Below are positions 17,263-26,043 of a stretch of DNA of 64,000 nt, piece after piece. A program made the position numbers and the translations under genes. How positions within the stretch are numbered: position 1 is the stretch's first letter; each line of letters begins with the position of its first letter. The notes under the pieces are model-generated. The model was not told the origin of the DNA, made no database searches, and was given only the letters and a program-made list of their open reading frames with translations. This stretch comes from Paractinoplanes lichenicola (lineage in GTDB: Bacteria; Actinomycetota; Actinomycetes; Mycobacteriales; Micromonosporaceae), in NCBI RefSeq assembly GCF_016785085.1, contig NZ_JAENHO010000011.1, positions 62,001 to 126,000 of the forward strand, in the 5' to 3' direction.

Positions 17263-18198
17263 GTGACACCCCTGGACGAGCGGATCGCCGCCCTGCTGCT
17301 GGCCGAGCACGCGTTCGCGCCGGCCACGCCCGGGTTCGTGGGCGTCACCGTCGAGCTGCCGGCCGCCCTCACCGGGCGCCACCAGCTGCGGCACGGCTTC
17401 CTGAGCCCCCGCTCGCCGGGCACGGCCGCGCTGAGCGGCCCGCCCTCCCCCGGTCTCGAGGCCGGCATCGCCCGCATGGCCGACGACCTCGACGCCGCGA
17501 CGTCCCTGGTCGGCGAGGTCACGCCGGGCGGCGTCCGGGTGGCGCTGGAGGCGGGCCTCGAGGGCGGCGGCCCGCTCGGCCTGACCCGCCGCTGGGCCCT
17601 GGCCGCCACGCTGGCCCCCGTGCTGGCGGCCGCGTTCGCCAACTCCCCCTCGCCGGAGGGCTGGCGCAGCACCCGCCAGGCCCGCCACCGCGGCCTGCCT
17701 GTGCTGCGCGCCGTCAGCGACCCGCGCCGGGCCTGGGCAGCCTACGTGCTGGAGCAGCCCGGCCGCGGCGGTCCCGGGCTGGCCGGCCTGGCCCGGCACG
17801 TCGACGCGCTGCGCCCGCCGGTGGCCGCGCGCGGGCATCTCGAGATCGACGTCGCCGACCGGCAGCCCCGCGACGGCTGGCGGGTGGTGGTCGCGGTGAC
17901 GGCCGTGCTGCTGGACGACCCCCGGGCCGCCGCCGCGGTCGAAGAGATCACGGCGCCGCTGGCCGCCGAGCCCGCCCTGTGGGAGCGAGCGGCCCGCGAC
18001 GCGCTCAGCGACCCGGTGCTGGCCGCCGCCGCCCGGGCGTGCTTCGTCGAGGCGTACGGCACCCTGGCCCGCCACGGCGCCCGCCGCGACCTGCGGGATC
18101 AGGTCGCGGAGTTTACCGAGCGCTACGTGATGCGCGGCCGCTGCCCGGCCGACGACGTGCTCGACGCCGGCGCCGGCTTCAGGCCCGTTCCCCGGTGA
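17263..18198 (+). CDS. EgtA-like glutamate-cysteine ligase homologue, shortened
   Basis: 311 residues from the GTG at 17263 (VTPLDERIAALL), preceded by GGAGCGAGG. The signature AFANSPSPEGWRSTRQARH and the following DPRRAWAAYVL match EgtA/GCS2-type glutamate-cysteine ligases, which feed gamma-glutamylcysteine to ergothioneine in actinobacteria. It is about 100 residues shorter than usual: the segment between the LSGPPSPG and WALAATLAPVL blocks, which normally spans a large piece of the active site, is nearly gone. The N-terminal VGVEVEL motif reads VGVTVEL, losing one conserved Glu. I infer a paralogue that has lost or changed ligase activity. No egtBCDE genes are present nearby. Confidence 0.7.
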   Translation: MTPLDERIAALLLAEHAFAPATPGFVGVTVELPAALTGRHQLRHGFLSPRSPGTAALSGPPSPGLEAGIARMADDLDAATSLVGEVTPGGVRVALEAGLEGGGPLGLTRRWALAATLAPVLAAAFANSPSPEGWRSTRQARHRGLPVLRAVSDPRRAWAAYVLEQPGRGGPGLAGLARHVDALRPPVAARGHLEIDVADRQPRDGWRVVVAVTAVLLDDPRAAAAVEEITAPLAAEPALWERAARDALSDPVLAAAARACFVEAYGTLARHGARRDLRDQVAEFTERYVMRGRCPADDVLDAGAGFRPVPR

Positions 18199-18616
18199 TG
18201 TATTCCTCGAGGCTCGTCCGCTCGTGCTCGAGCTCGTCGATGCGGAACTTGACCACGTCGCCGATGCTGACGACCCCCTGCAGCCGGTCGTCCTCGATCA
18301 CCGGCACGTGACGGAACCGCCGCTCGGTCATCAGCCGCTCGACGTCCTCGAGCGCCGCGTCGCGCACCACCGACCGCACCTGCGTGGTCGCGATCGCCGT
18401 CACCGGCTCGGTCAGCACCGCCGCGCCCCGGGCGGCCAGCGCCCGCACGATGTCGCGCTCACTGACGATGCCCTCGACCCGCCCGCCGTCCCCGGCCACG
18501 ATCACCGCACCGATCTTGTGCTCGGCCAGCACGGCCAGCAGCTCGGTCACATCGCTCTCGGGTGACACCGTCACCACTCGCTCGCCCTTGACCCGGAGAA
18601 TGTCGCTGATCCGCAT
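18179..18616 (-). CDS. CBS-domain pair protein
   Basis: 145 residues consisting of two CBS motifs (about 8-65 and 75-130), each with the IGAVIVAGDGGRVEGIVSERD / FRHVPVIEDDRLQGVVSIGDV pattern. Stand-alone CBS pairs bind adenosine nucleotides and act as energy or redox sensors. The ATG at 18616 is preceded by GGGAGAGG. It is convergent with the EgtA-like gene and overlaps it by 20 bp. Partner unknown. Confidence 0.92.
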   Translation of the reverse strand: MRISDILRVKGERVVTVSPESDVTELLAVLAEHKIGAVIVAGDGGRVEGIVSERDIVRALAARGAAVLTEPVTAIATTQVRSVVRDAALEDVERLMTERRFRHVPVIEDDRLQGVVSIGDVVKFRIDELEHERTSLEEYITGERA

Positions 18617-18718
18617 GTCGTCGCCTCTCCCGTCCCAGAGATCCGCCGGAGCAAACCCGCACGGGACCTCGCAGCGCCGCGGGGCATATGCCTACTTGCC
18701 GTCATTCCGCTCCCGATG

Positions 18719-19246
18719 TCAAGAGCCGGCAGCCGTACGGGCGCGGTGGCGGCGGACGGCGTCGCGGTTACCGCAGGCTGGGGAGCAGTACGTTTGTTTG
18801 CCCGTACGGCTGAAGTCGGCGTACGGCGTGGTGCAGCCGACGGCGGCGCAGCGGCCCAGGCGGTGCATGCCGCGGCCGGCCAGGTGCAGGGCCGTGCCGA
18901 CGCTGATCAGGGTGCGCAGCAGCGAGGCCAGCGGCTGGGCGGGGTCGCGGTAGTGGATGTGCCAGCCGTCCTCGGCGTGGTTCGTCAGGCGGGGGTAGGC
19001 CGACGCGAAGCGGAGCAGGTCGTTGAGGCGGGCGGCCCGCTCGTCGTGGTCGGTGGCGTCGATCACTGTGAGCCACTCCGCGAGGAACTCGGCGGTCGCC
19101 GCGCGGTCATACTTCGTCACCGGCAGCTCGATGACCAGGTCGTACGCCAGACAACGGACCACCATCGCGTCGTCGGTGGGCGGCGGGTCGGTGATCAGCG
19201 AGAGTGCGAGCCGCACGGCATCCTCGCCGTAAGGGTTGAGATGCAT
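18719..19246 (-). CDS. CGNR zinc-finger protein (ABATE domain)
   Basis: 175 residues. The N-terminal half is the helical stress-type ABATE domain (NDLLRFASAYPRLTNHAEDG), and the C-terminal finger is clear: CAAVGC followed by YCSPACGNRDAVRRHR, a four-Cys zinc site containing the CGNR motif. These are predicted transcription regulators common in actinobacteria. The ATG at 19246 has a TAATG-type -10 sequence close upstream. It diverges from the TauE/SafE gene with only 47 bp between starts, so it may regulate that exporter. Confidence 0.88.
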   Translation of the reverse strand: MHLNPYGEDAVRLALSLITDPPPTDDAMVVRCLAYDLVIELPVTKYDRAATAEFLAEWLTVIDATDHDERAARLNDLLRFASAYPRLTNHAEDGWHIHYRDPAQPLASLLRTLISVGTALHLAGRGMHRLGRCAAVGCTTPYADFSRTGKQTYCSPACGNRDAVRRHRARTAAGS

Positions 19247-19293
19247 AAAGGCATTACAGCAGGATAGGCGGCGATCTTGAAGGGGTTGTCGCC

Positions 19294-20076
19294 TTGGAAT
19301 GGCTGTATGGCTTGGAATGGCAGCACGTCGCGCTGCTGCTGGTGATCGCGGCCGCGGCCGGGTGGGTCGACGCCGTGGTCGGCGGGGGCGGGCTCGTGCT
19401 GGTGCCGGCGCTGATGCTGGGGCTGCCGGGCATGTCGCCGGTGACCGCGCTCGGCACCAACAAGGTGGCCAGCATCTGCGGCACGACGTCGGCCGCGATC
19501 ACGTACGCCCGGCGCACGAAGATCGATTGGCGGATCGCCGGTCCGGCGGCCGGGCTGGCCGTGGTGTTCTCGGGCCTCGGCGCGCTGGCCGCCTCGCACA
19601 TCCCGGCCCAGTATTTCCGCCCGGCCGTGATGGTGCTGTTGCTGCTGGTGCTGGCGTTCGTCGTGGCCCGGCCGCAGTTCGGCGTCGTCACCGCCGAGAC
19701 CGAGCGGACGCTGCGCCGCCGGGTCGCCACCGTGCTGCTGGCGGGCACGGCGATCGCGTTCTACGACGGCGTCTTCGGCCCCGGCACCGGCACGTTCCTG
19801 ATCATCGCGTTCACCGCGCTGCTCGGCCTCGACTTCGTGGCCAGCTCGGCCACCGCCAAGATCCTGAACGCCGGTACGAACCTCGGCGCGCTGCTGGTGT
19901 TCGCGGCCGGCGGGCACGTGCTGTGGAAGCTGGGCCTGGCCATGGCGGTCTGCAACATCGTCGGAGCCCGGTTCGGCGCGCGTACGGCCCTCAAGCGCGG
20001 CGCCGGCTTCGTCCGCGGCGTGCTCGTGGTCGTCGTGGTCGCGATGGTGGCCCGCCTCGCGGCCCAATACTTCTGA
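19294..20076 (+). CDS. TauE/SafE-family membrane transporter
   Basis: 260 residues with about eight hydrophobic helices in two homologous halves, as in the sulfite exporter TauE/SafE family. The first repeat has GWVDAVVGGGGLVLVPALML and GTNKVASICGT; the second has GVFGPGTGTFLIIAF and ATAKILNAGTNLGAL. Start is a TTG at 19294 with GAAGGGG 8 nt upstream. The family moves sulfite, sulfoacetate or other organosulfonates, but the substrate here is not determined. Confidence 0.88.
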   Translation: MEWLYGLEWQHVALLLVIAAAAGWVDAVVGGGGLVLVPALMLGLPGMSPVTALGTNKVASICGTTSAAITYARRTKIDWRIAGPAAGLAVVFSGLGALAASHIPAQYFRPAVMVLLLLVLAFVVARPQFGVVTAETERTLRRRVATVLLAGTAIAFYDGVFGPGTGTFLIIAFTALLGLDFVASSATAKILNAGTNLGALLVFAAGGHVLWKLGLAMAVCNIVGARFGARTALKRGAGFVRGVLVVVVVAMVARLAAQYF

Positions 20077-20168
20077 TCGATCGCGAACTTGCCGATATCC
20101 ACCCATTACACGAGAACCGTTCGCGATAGTGGGGAGGTCAGCGGGTTTCGCACGGGACGGAGAGCGAC

Positions 20169-21803
20169 ATGAGCGTGCTTGCGCTCAGCGAGCCGGTAAC
20201 GGAGTCGGGGACCAGTCGGCGCTCCTTCGACGATCTCAGCGTCAAGGTCAAGGTGCTGGCAGCGGTGGCGGCCGCGGCAGTCGTGGCCCTGATCGTCGGG
20301 ATCATGGGGCTGACCGCTCTCAGCAGCGCGAGCGACTCCGCCCAACTGATCTACAGCAGCAACGTGGCCAGCATGAAGGCGGCCGGCCAGATCCGCGCGA
20401 CTATCACCGAGGCCCGGCTCGACACGGCCAACCAGGCCCTCTCCGTCGACCAGGCCGGCACCGACAAGTTCGAGCAGGCCTTCGAGGAGGACCGGCAGGG
20501 CTTCGGGGACGCGATGAAGGCATATCGCAACAGCCAGCCGGCCGGGGATCCCGCCGTCATCGACGAGCTGCAGAGCCAGTGGGACGCCTACGTCGAACTC
20601 GTCGAGACCAAGCTGCTCCCGGCCGGGCGGGCCAACCAGCTCACCCGGTGGGCCACCCTGCGGGACAACGAGGTCATGCCGTTGATCGACAAGGCGTACG
20701 CCAACATGAGCACCCTGGACGCCGCGGAGGACGCGAACGCCGCCGCCAACGCGAGCGCCGCCCGGTCCGGTTTCGAGACCAACCGCGCCTGGTCGATCGG
20801 TGTCCTGGTCGTCGGCATCCTGCTCGCGCTCGGGCTCGGGTTCTGGGTGGCGCAGCGCATCGTCGGCTCGCTGGGCAAGGTGACAGTGGTCTGCGACAGC
20901 CTGGCCGACGGCGACCTCACCCGCAGCTCCGGCCTGACCAGCGCCGACGAGCCGGGCCGGATGGGCCGCTCGCTCGACACCGCGATGGCCCGGCTGCGCG
21001 CGACGGTCCAGACGATCGAGGCGTCTGCGGCGTCGCTGGCCGGCGCGTCCGACCGGATGACCGACACCGCCACCCACATCGCCTCCTCGGCCGAGCAGAC
21101 CTCCGTGCAGGCGCAGGCCGTGTCGGCCGCCGCCGAGCAGGTGTCGCGCAGCGTCGACAGCGTCTCGGCCGGCGGCGAGCAGATGGGCGCGTCGATCCGG
21201 GAGATCTCGCAGAACGCGGCCGAGGCGGCCCGGGTCGCGGCCGAGGCCGTCAGCGTCACCGCCACCACCTCGGCCACCATGGGCAAGCTGGGCGAGTCGT
21301 CGGCCGAGATCGGCAACGTGATCAAGACCATCACCGCGATCGCCGAGCAGACCAACCTGCTCGCGCTCAACGCCACCATCGAGGCGGCCCGCGCGGGCGA
21401 CGCGGGCAAGGGCTTCGCCGTGGTCGCGTCCGAGGTCAAGGACCTGGCGCAGGAGACGGCCCGGGCCACCGAGGACATCTCGAAGCGGGTCGAGGCCATT
21501 CAGGCCGACACCAGCGGCGCGGTCATGGCGATCGAGGAGATCTCGCTGGTGATCGAGCGGATCAGCGACTTCCAGACGACCATCGCCTCGGCCGTCGAGG
21601 AGCAGACGGCGACCACGGCCGAGATGAACCGCAGCGTCACCGAGGCGGCCCACGGCTCGGGCGAGATCGCCTCCAACATCACCGGCGTCGCCGAGGCCGC
21701 GCGGCTGACCAGCGAGGGGGTCAGCGAGACCCAGGAGGCGACGGCGGAGCTGGCCCGCATGTCGTCCGAGCTCCGCAGCGTCGTCTCGGCCTTCCGCGTC
21801 TGA
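20169..21803 (+). CDS. methyl-accepting chemotaxis protein (4HB type)
   Basis: 544 residues, ATG with GGAG 8 nt upstream. TM1 at about 35-57 (VLAAVAAAAVVALIVGIMG), a four-helix-bundle sensor to about 205, TM2 at about 212-232, HAMP (RIVGSLGKVTVVCDSLADGD), then the coiled-coil signalling domain with the conserved tip QTNLLALNATIEAARAGDAG and GKGFAVVASEVKDLAQE. The signalling domain is highly similar to that of the receptor at 9679-11283, while the sensors differ, as expected for paralogues with separate ligands. No che operon lies in the window. Confidence 0.92.
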   Translation: MSVLALSEPVTESGTSRRSFDDLSVKVKVLAAVAAAAVVALIVGIMGLTALSSASDSAQLIYSSNVASMKAAGQIRATITEARLDTANQALSVDQAGTDKFEQAFEEDRQGFGDAMKAYRNSQPAGDPAVIDELQSQWDAYVELVETKLLPAGRANQLTRWATLRDNEVMPLIDKAYANMSTLDAAEDANAAANASAARSGFETNRAWSIGVLVVGILLALGLGFWVAQRIVGSLGKVTVVCDSLADGDLTRSSGLTSADEPGRMGRSLDTAMARLRATVQTIEASAASLAGASDRMTDTATHIASSAEQTSVQAQAVSAAAEQVSRSVDSVSAGGEQMGASIREISQNAAEAARVAAEAVSVTATTSATMGKLGESSAEIGNVIKTITAIAEQTNLLALNATIEAARAGDAGKGFAVVASEVKDLAQETARATEDISKRVEAIQADTSGAVMAIEEISLVIERISDFQTTIASAVEEQTATTAEMNRSVTEAAHGSGEIASNITGVAEAARLTSEGVSETQEATAELARMSSELRSVVSAFRV

Positions 21804-21908
21804 GTCCGCCGGAGTAACGTCGGGAAAGCTGGTTCCGGACAGTTCCCGGTGGCAGTTTTACCAGTTCAAGTGCGTATTTTCTCCTGCCTCGAGCAGGCCC
21901 GTCACTGC

Positions 21909-21948
21909 GAAGGTTCATCGGTGCCCGAGTCACCGGGTGCGAATCTTC
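21909..21948 (+). promoter_or_regulatory. structured 5' leader of the RTX-protein gene
   Basis: An outer stem GAAGGTTC/GAATCTTC (21909-21916 with 21941-21948, one G-U pair) encloses an inner hairpin CGGTG/CACCG (21919-21923 with 21931-21935). The stack ends 3 nt before a GGGGGGAA Shine-Dalgarno, so folding could control access to it. It does not match a riboswitch class I can name. Confidence 0.4.
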
Positions 21949-21964
21949 AAGTGGGGGGAACGCA

Positions 21965-22888
21965 ATGAGCAACAGTGAGGCTCGCCGGCGCCGGATTCTC
22001 CGATTCGCCACGCTCGCCGCCGCGGGCACGGCGCCCGCGCTGATCCTGGCCGCCCCGGCGTACGCCGTCACCGGCGTCACCAAGGCGGGCGGGGTCATCA
22101 CCGTCAACGCCCAAGCCAACCGGGCCAACAACATCCTGGTCACCCGGGCCGGGAATTTCTTCCTCGTGCGGGACTTCGGCGACCGTGTGGTGGCCGGGCC
22201 GGGCTGCACCCAGGTCAACATGAACCTGGCGCGGTGCAAGGCCAACAACGTCAACCTCATCCGCGTGAACGCCCGGGACCGCAACGACATCGTCACCAAC
22301 CGCACGAACACGACGTCCGAGCAGAACGGCGGGGCCGGGAATGACACCCTCAACGGTGGCCCCACCCGTGACGTCCTGAACGGCGGCGGCGGCAACGACA
22401 CGCTCAACGGCAACAGCGGCAACGACACCGAGAACGGCGATGCCGGCAACGACATCCTCAACGGCGACAACGGCGCGGACCGGCAGAACGGCGGAGCCGG
22501 CAACGACCGGATCAACGGCGGCCGCGGCAACGACATCCAGAACGGCGACGGCGGGAACGACGTCCTCAACGGCGACGCCGGGCTCGACACCCAGAACGGC
22601 GGGGCCGGGAACGACACTCTCAACGGTGGCGCCGACCGGGACCAGCAGAACGGTGGCACGGGCAACGACCGGGTCTTCGGCCAGGCGGGTCCCGACGTGT
22701 CGCGCGGCGGTGCGGGCAACGACTCCATCGTCGGCGGGGCGGGCAGCGACCTGCTCTTCGGCGACGCCGGCAACGACGTCCTGAACAGCCGCGACTTCCA
22801 GCGCGGCAACGACCGCAACTTCGGCGGGCCCGGCACCGACCGGTGCATCGCCGACCCGCTCGACTTCAAGAACAGCTGCGAGCTGTAA
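21965..22888 (+). CDS. secreted RTX (hemolysin-type) calcium-binding repeat protein
   Basis: 307 residues. The signal peptide is long, with a twin-Arg-like basic start (EARRRRILRFATLAAAGTAP) and a cleavage region near APAYA. After a beta-rich domain of about 90 residues come roughly 16 nine-residue repeats of the GGxGxDxxx type (GGAGNDTLNG, GDAGNDILNG), which bind Ca2+ and form a parallel beta roll outside the cell. The C-terminus ends with a Cys pair (DRCIADPLDFKNSCEL). Asn is unusually frequent in the repeats. There is no type I secretion operon nearby, and actinobacterial members typically use Sec or Tat. Confidence 0.87.
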   Translation: MSNSEARRRRILRFATLAAAGTAPALILAAPAYAVTGVTKAGGVITVNAQANRANNILVTRAGNFFLVRDFGDRVVAGPGCTQVNMNLARCKANNVNLIRVNARDRNDIVTNRTNTTSEQNGGAGNDTLNGGPTRDVLNGGGGNDTLNGNSGNDTENGDAGNDILNGDNGADRQNGGAGNDRINGGRGNDIQNGDGGNDVLNGDAGLDTQNGGAGNDTLNGGADRDQQNGGTGNDRVFGQAGPDVSRGGAGNDSIVGGAGSDLLFGDAGNDVLNSRDFQRGNDRNFGGPGTDRCIADPLDFKNSCEL

Positions 22889-22928
22889 CAGCCAGCCAGG
22901 GGCGGGGCGCCGGACGGCGCTCCGCCCC

Positions 22929-23603
22929 CTACTTGGCTCGGGCCCGCAGCCGATCCAGGTCGATCACGGAGACCGAGCGGCGGCTCGTCTCGATGATCCC
23001 CTGGCGGCGCAGCGCCCCGAGTGCCTTGGTGACCGACTCGCGCGACGATCCGGTCCACGCGGCGAGCTCGTCCTGGGTCAGGGGCAGGCTGATCCGTACG
23101 GCGTCGGGCTGGGAATCGCCGAACCGCTCGGCCAGCTCGGCCAGCCGCAGCGCGACCCGGCCGAGCGTGTCGTAGGTGCCGAACTCGACCCGTTTGCGGT
23201 CGGCGTCGCGCAGGCGGGAGACGATCATGCGGACGATCCGGACGGCCGCGTCGGGATGGCTGCCCAGGAACTCGAGGAACGCGGCCACCCCGACCACGTA
23301 CGTCTCCAGGGGCTCCAGCGCCGACACCGAGGCCGAGCGGGGCGCGCCGTCGAGGGCCGACATCTCGCCCAGCAGCGCGCCCGGCCCGCGGATCGCCAGC
23401 AGCACCTCGCCGCCCTGCGCGGTCAGCGAGAACACCTTGGCCCGGCCGCTGATCACCAGCACCACGGTGGTCGACCGGTCGCCTTCGCTGAACAGGGTCG
23501 CCCCGGCCGGCCAGCGCCGCCGGCGGCCGATCAGGAACAGCTCGTCGCGGTCGGCCGGGGTGAGCTCGGCGACGAATTCGCCGGGATCGACTTCAGTGAG
23601 CAT
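22929..23603 (-). CDS. Crp/Fnr-family cyclic-nucleotide regulator
   Basis: 224 residues. N-terminal cNMP-binding barrel (about 15-130), with the phosphate-binding cassette region ALLGEMSALDGAPRSASVSA resembling the Crp FGExxLxxxxxRSAxV pattern, including the Arg-Ser that contacts cAMP. The C-terminal HTH reads LTQDELAAWTGSSRESVTKALGALRRQG. Its ATG lies inside the 3' end of the upstream cyclase gene (11-bp overlap), so the two are translationally coupled; cAMP from the cyclase is the obvious ligand, although this is inference. Confidence 0.9.
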   Translation of the reverse strand: MLTEVDPGEFVAELTPADRDELFLIGRRRRWPAGATLFSEGDRSTTVVLVISGRAKVFSLTAQGGEVLLAIRGPGALLGEMSALDGAPRSASVSALEPLETYVVGVAAFLEFLGSHPDAAVRIVRMIVSRLRDADRKRVEFGTYDTLGRVALRLAELAERFGDSQPDAVRISLPLTQDELAAWTGSSRESVTKALGALRRQGIIETSRRSVSVIDLDRLRARAK

Positions 23604-25668
23604 GGTCCTCTCCCGTCAGGTCGTGCAGCACGTACGCGCCGACCGGCTGGACGCGCCCCTTGACGATCAGCTCGCCCAGCGCGGTGACCTTGGCGCAGTC
23701 GCCGATCCGGTCGTAGGTGGACGCGCCGATCACCACCTGGCCCGGCTCGGCCCGCGACTCGAGGCGGGCGGCCACGTTGACCGCGTCGCCCATCGCGTTG
23801 AAGTTGCGCAGCGCCTCGCCCCCGATGTTGCCGACCAGCGCCTCCCCCGTGTTGATGCCGACCCGGAACCGCGGCCACTGCGGGCGCCCGGCCGCGATCC
23901 GGTTCACTTCCTCCTGCATCCGCAGCGCCGCCCGGGCCGCGCGCAGGGCATGGTCGGGTTGCCGGGCCGGCGCGTTGAACAGGGCCATCAGCGCGTCGCC
24001 GACGAACTGCACGACCGTGCCGTTCTCGCCCAGCACGGCATGGGTGGCCACGTCGAAGTAGCGGTTGAGCATCTCGACGATCTCGCCCGGCGTCGAGAAC
24101 TCGGAGAACGTGGAGAACCCGCGCAGGTCGGCGAAGAGCGAGGTCACCTCGACCACGGCGCCGCCCAGCGCGGCCTGGCTGGGGTCGGCGACCAGCGCGG
24201 TGGCCACGTCGGGCGACATGTATTGCCGGAACAGCCCGTCGAGCGTCCGGTAGAGCCGCGCGTTCTCCAGCGCGATCGTGATCTGGGCGGCCAGCGAGGC
24301 CAGCAGGGCGGCGTCGCGTTCGGGCACCGGCCCGCCGCGATCGGCCACGAGCACCCCGGCCGGGTGTCCCTTCACGACGAACGGCAGCAGCAGCGCGCCC
24401 CGCGGACCGGTTTCGATCGTCTTGGTCGTCAGGGCCCGCTGCGCCGCCCGGAACATCTCGGGGGTGACCGCCGGCCCGGCCGGGAAGATCAGGCGGTTGT
24501 CCTCGACCAGGGCGATCCGCACGCGGTAGCGGTCGAAGACGGACTCGACCCGCCGGACCGCCGTACGCACCAGCTCGTCGTCGGCGATCACGACCCGCGC
24601 GTCCTGCCCGACCGCGACCAGCGCCCCCAGCTTGCGGATCTGGTCGCGCTCGCCGGCCAGCGCCCCGGCCGCCCGGCCCAGCACCGCGGCCTGCCCGTCG
24701 GTCAGCTCGAACCGCCGGGCCACCCGCTCGGTCGTCGCGGCCAGCTGGTCGTCGCCGAGCGCGCCCTGCTCACTGCCCCGCAGCGCACTGACAAGATCTT
24801 CCAAGGCCTTCCCGTACGAGGCCCGCAGCCGCCGGACGGTGTCGTCGGTGCCGACCGCCGCGAACAGCCCGGCCGCCGCCCCCTCGTTGCGATACTGCAC
24901 CCACGCGCTGTACGCGACGTAGCCGAACCCGGCCGCCATCAGCACGTGCCACAGCCACCAGGAGGCGTGCCAGCTCGTGCCGGCGGCCATCGCCACGGCG
25001 GCCTCGGCCAGCAGCACGTACGCGGTGACGACGGAAAGCAGCATGACCGCGCGGCGGCGGCGATAGAGCAGGTAGTAGCGCAGCGCCGCGTACCCGAACA
25101 GGATCACTCCGACGGCCGCGAGCAGGATCGCCGGCGCCGACTCGTCGGCCCCCGGGATCCGGTTGAGCGGGGGCCGGCCGGTCAGCGAGACGACGCCCCA
25201 GGCCACGGCCAGGCCGAGCAGCACCCCGCGCAGCATTCCCGAGCGCCGCAGCAGCCGGGCGCGGGCTGGTTCGGACAGGTCGAGCGCGCTGAACCCGGCG
25301 AACACCGCGGCCAATGTCAGCCCTACGGGTGACGCGTATGCGAAGCCGGCGTTGCGCGCGTCGAGCACGACCTGTGGGGTGGCCGCCGCGTGCAGCCCGA
25401 GGAAGGCGGCGGCGACCAGGAAGGACAGCGCCACGAGGAGCAGCCGGGTGTCGGACCGGCGGATCGCGGCTTGGTTGATCACGACGGCCAGGCCGAGGCT
25501 GACCAGCGCGACCGCCAGCACCAGCCAGAAGTGGGTGGGCTCGTGCTGCCAGTGGACGTCGAGTTCGGGGCGGGCGACGAGCAGCCACAGGCCGGCCAGC
25601 GGCGCCGCGAGGTGCGCCACCCACACGGTCACCCGCGCCGCGCTCCCCCGCCCTGCCACCAGCTCCAT
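23593..25668 (-). CDS. membrane class III adenylate/guanylate cyclase with GAF domain
   Basis: 691 residues, ATG preceded by GGGAGG at 7 nt. About eight hydrophobic helices fill residues 15-265. A linker and GAF-like segment (about 300-470, ALLLPFVVKGHPAGVLVADR) follow, then the cyclase domain (about 505-665). Catalytic features are intact: FADLRGFS and VQFVGDALMALF supply the two metal-binding Asp residues, and NAMGDAVNVAARLES carries the Asn and Arg for transition-state binding. Purine-selecting residues are not certain, so cAMP is favoured only because a Crp-type regulator overlaps the 3' end. Confidence 0.9.
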   Translation of the reverse strand: MELVAGRGSAARVTVWVAHLAAPLAGLWLLVARPELDVHWQHEPTHFWLVLAVALVSLGLAVVINQAAIRRSDTRLLLVALSFLVAAAFLGLHAAATPQVVLDARNAGFAYASPVGLTLAAVFAGFSALDLSEPARARLLRRSGMLRGVLLGLAVAWGVVSLTGRPPLNRIPGADESAPAILLAAVGVILFGYAALRYYLLYRRRRAVMLLSVVTAYVLLAEAAVAMAAGTSWHASWWLWHVLMAAGFGYVAYSAWVQYRNEGAAAGLFAAVGTDDTVRRLRASYGKALEDLVSALRGSEQGALGDDQLAATTERVARRFELTDGQAAVLGRAAGALAGERDQIRKLGALVAVGQDARVVIADDELVRTAVRRVESVFDRYRVRIALVEDNRLIFPAGPAVTPEMFRAAQRALTTKTIETGPRGALLLPFVVKGHPAGVLVADRGGPVPERDAALLASLAAQITIALENARLYRTLDGLFRQYMSPDVATALVADPSQAALGGAVVEVTSLFADLRGFSTFSEFSTPGEIVEMLNRYFDVATHAVLGENGTVVQFVGDALMALFNAPARQPDHALRAARAALRMQEEVNRIAAGRPQWPRFRVGINTGEALVGNIGGEALRNFNAMGDAVNVAARLESRAEPGQVVIGASTYDRIGDCAKVTALGELIVKGRVQPVGAYVLHDLTGEDHAH

Positions 25669-25756
25669 CGGCTCGCCTCCCGACGACTCCGTGGAACCAC
25701 CCTAGTCGCGCCCTCAGCAACCGCATGTGTCAGAAAACAGCAGGCCAGGCCACGGG

Positions 25757-25966
25757 CCGCCAACTGACGTGTGCGCACCCACCCACCGAGCCGCCACCGC
25801 TCGCACCGCGGATCCGGCGGCTCGATCCCCAGCCGCCAACTGACCTGTGCGCACCCACCCACCGAGCCGCCACCACTCGCACCGCGGATCCGGCGGCTCG
25901 ATCCCCAGCCGCCAACTGACCTGTGCGCACCCACCCACCGAGCCGCCACCACTCGCACCGCGGGGT
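25757..25966. repeat. 76-bp tandem repeat, about 2.75 copies
   Basis: Units begin with CCGCCAACTGAC at 25757, 25833 and 25909. The three copies differ at only two or three positions, and the last breaks off near 25966 into GGTCTGGGG. The unit is not a multiple of three and is not coding. It lies between the cyclase promoter and the tRNA-Gly terminator. No function is evident. Confidence 0.9.
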
Positions 25967-25996
25967 CTGGGGCTCGGGCCCCAGGCAGAAAATGCG

Positions 25997-26036
25997 AGGA
26001 GGCCCGGTCCACGTTCTCCGTGGACACGGGCCTCCT
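25997..26036 (-). terminator. rho-independent terminator of tRNA-Gly
   Basis: AGGAGGCCCG and CGGGCCTCCT form a 10-bp stem, extended inward by TCCACG/CGTGGA. On the minus strand the hairpin is followed by GCATTTTCT, a short U tract. It starts 8 bp past the 3' end of the tRNA. Confidence 0.85.
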
Positions 26037-26043
26037 ACCTACG

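Noticed and set aside
17263..18198. An ergothioneine biosynthesis cluster
   Set aside because: Only a degenerate EgtA-like gene is present; no egtB, egtC, egtD or egtE neighbours.
9679..21803. A chemotaxis operon
   Set aside because: Two receptors occur, but they are 9 kb apart on opposite strands and no cheA, cheW, cheB, cheR or cheY gene is seen.
25629..26027. Repetitive open frames across the 76-bp repeats
   Set aside because: The unit is not a multiple of three, so the frames shift between copies; they are low-complexity with no start signals.
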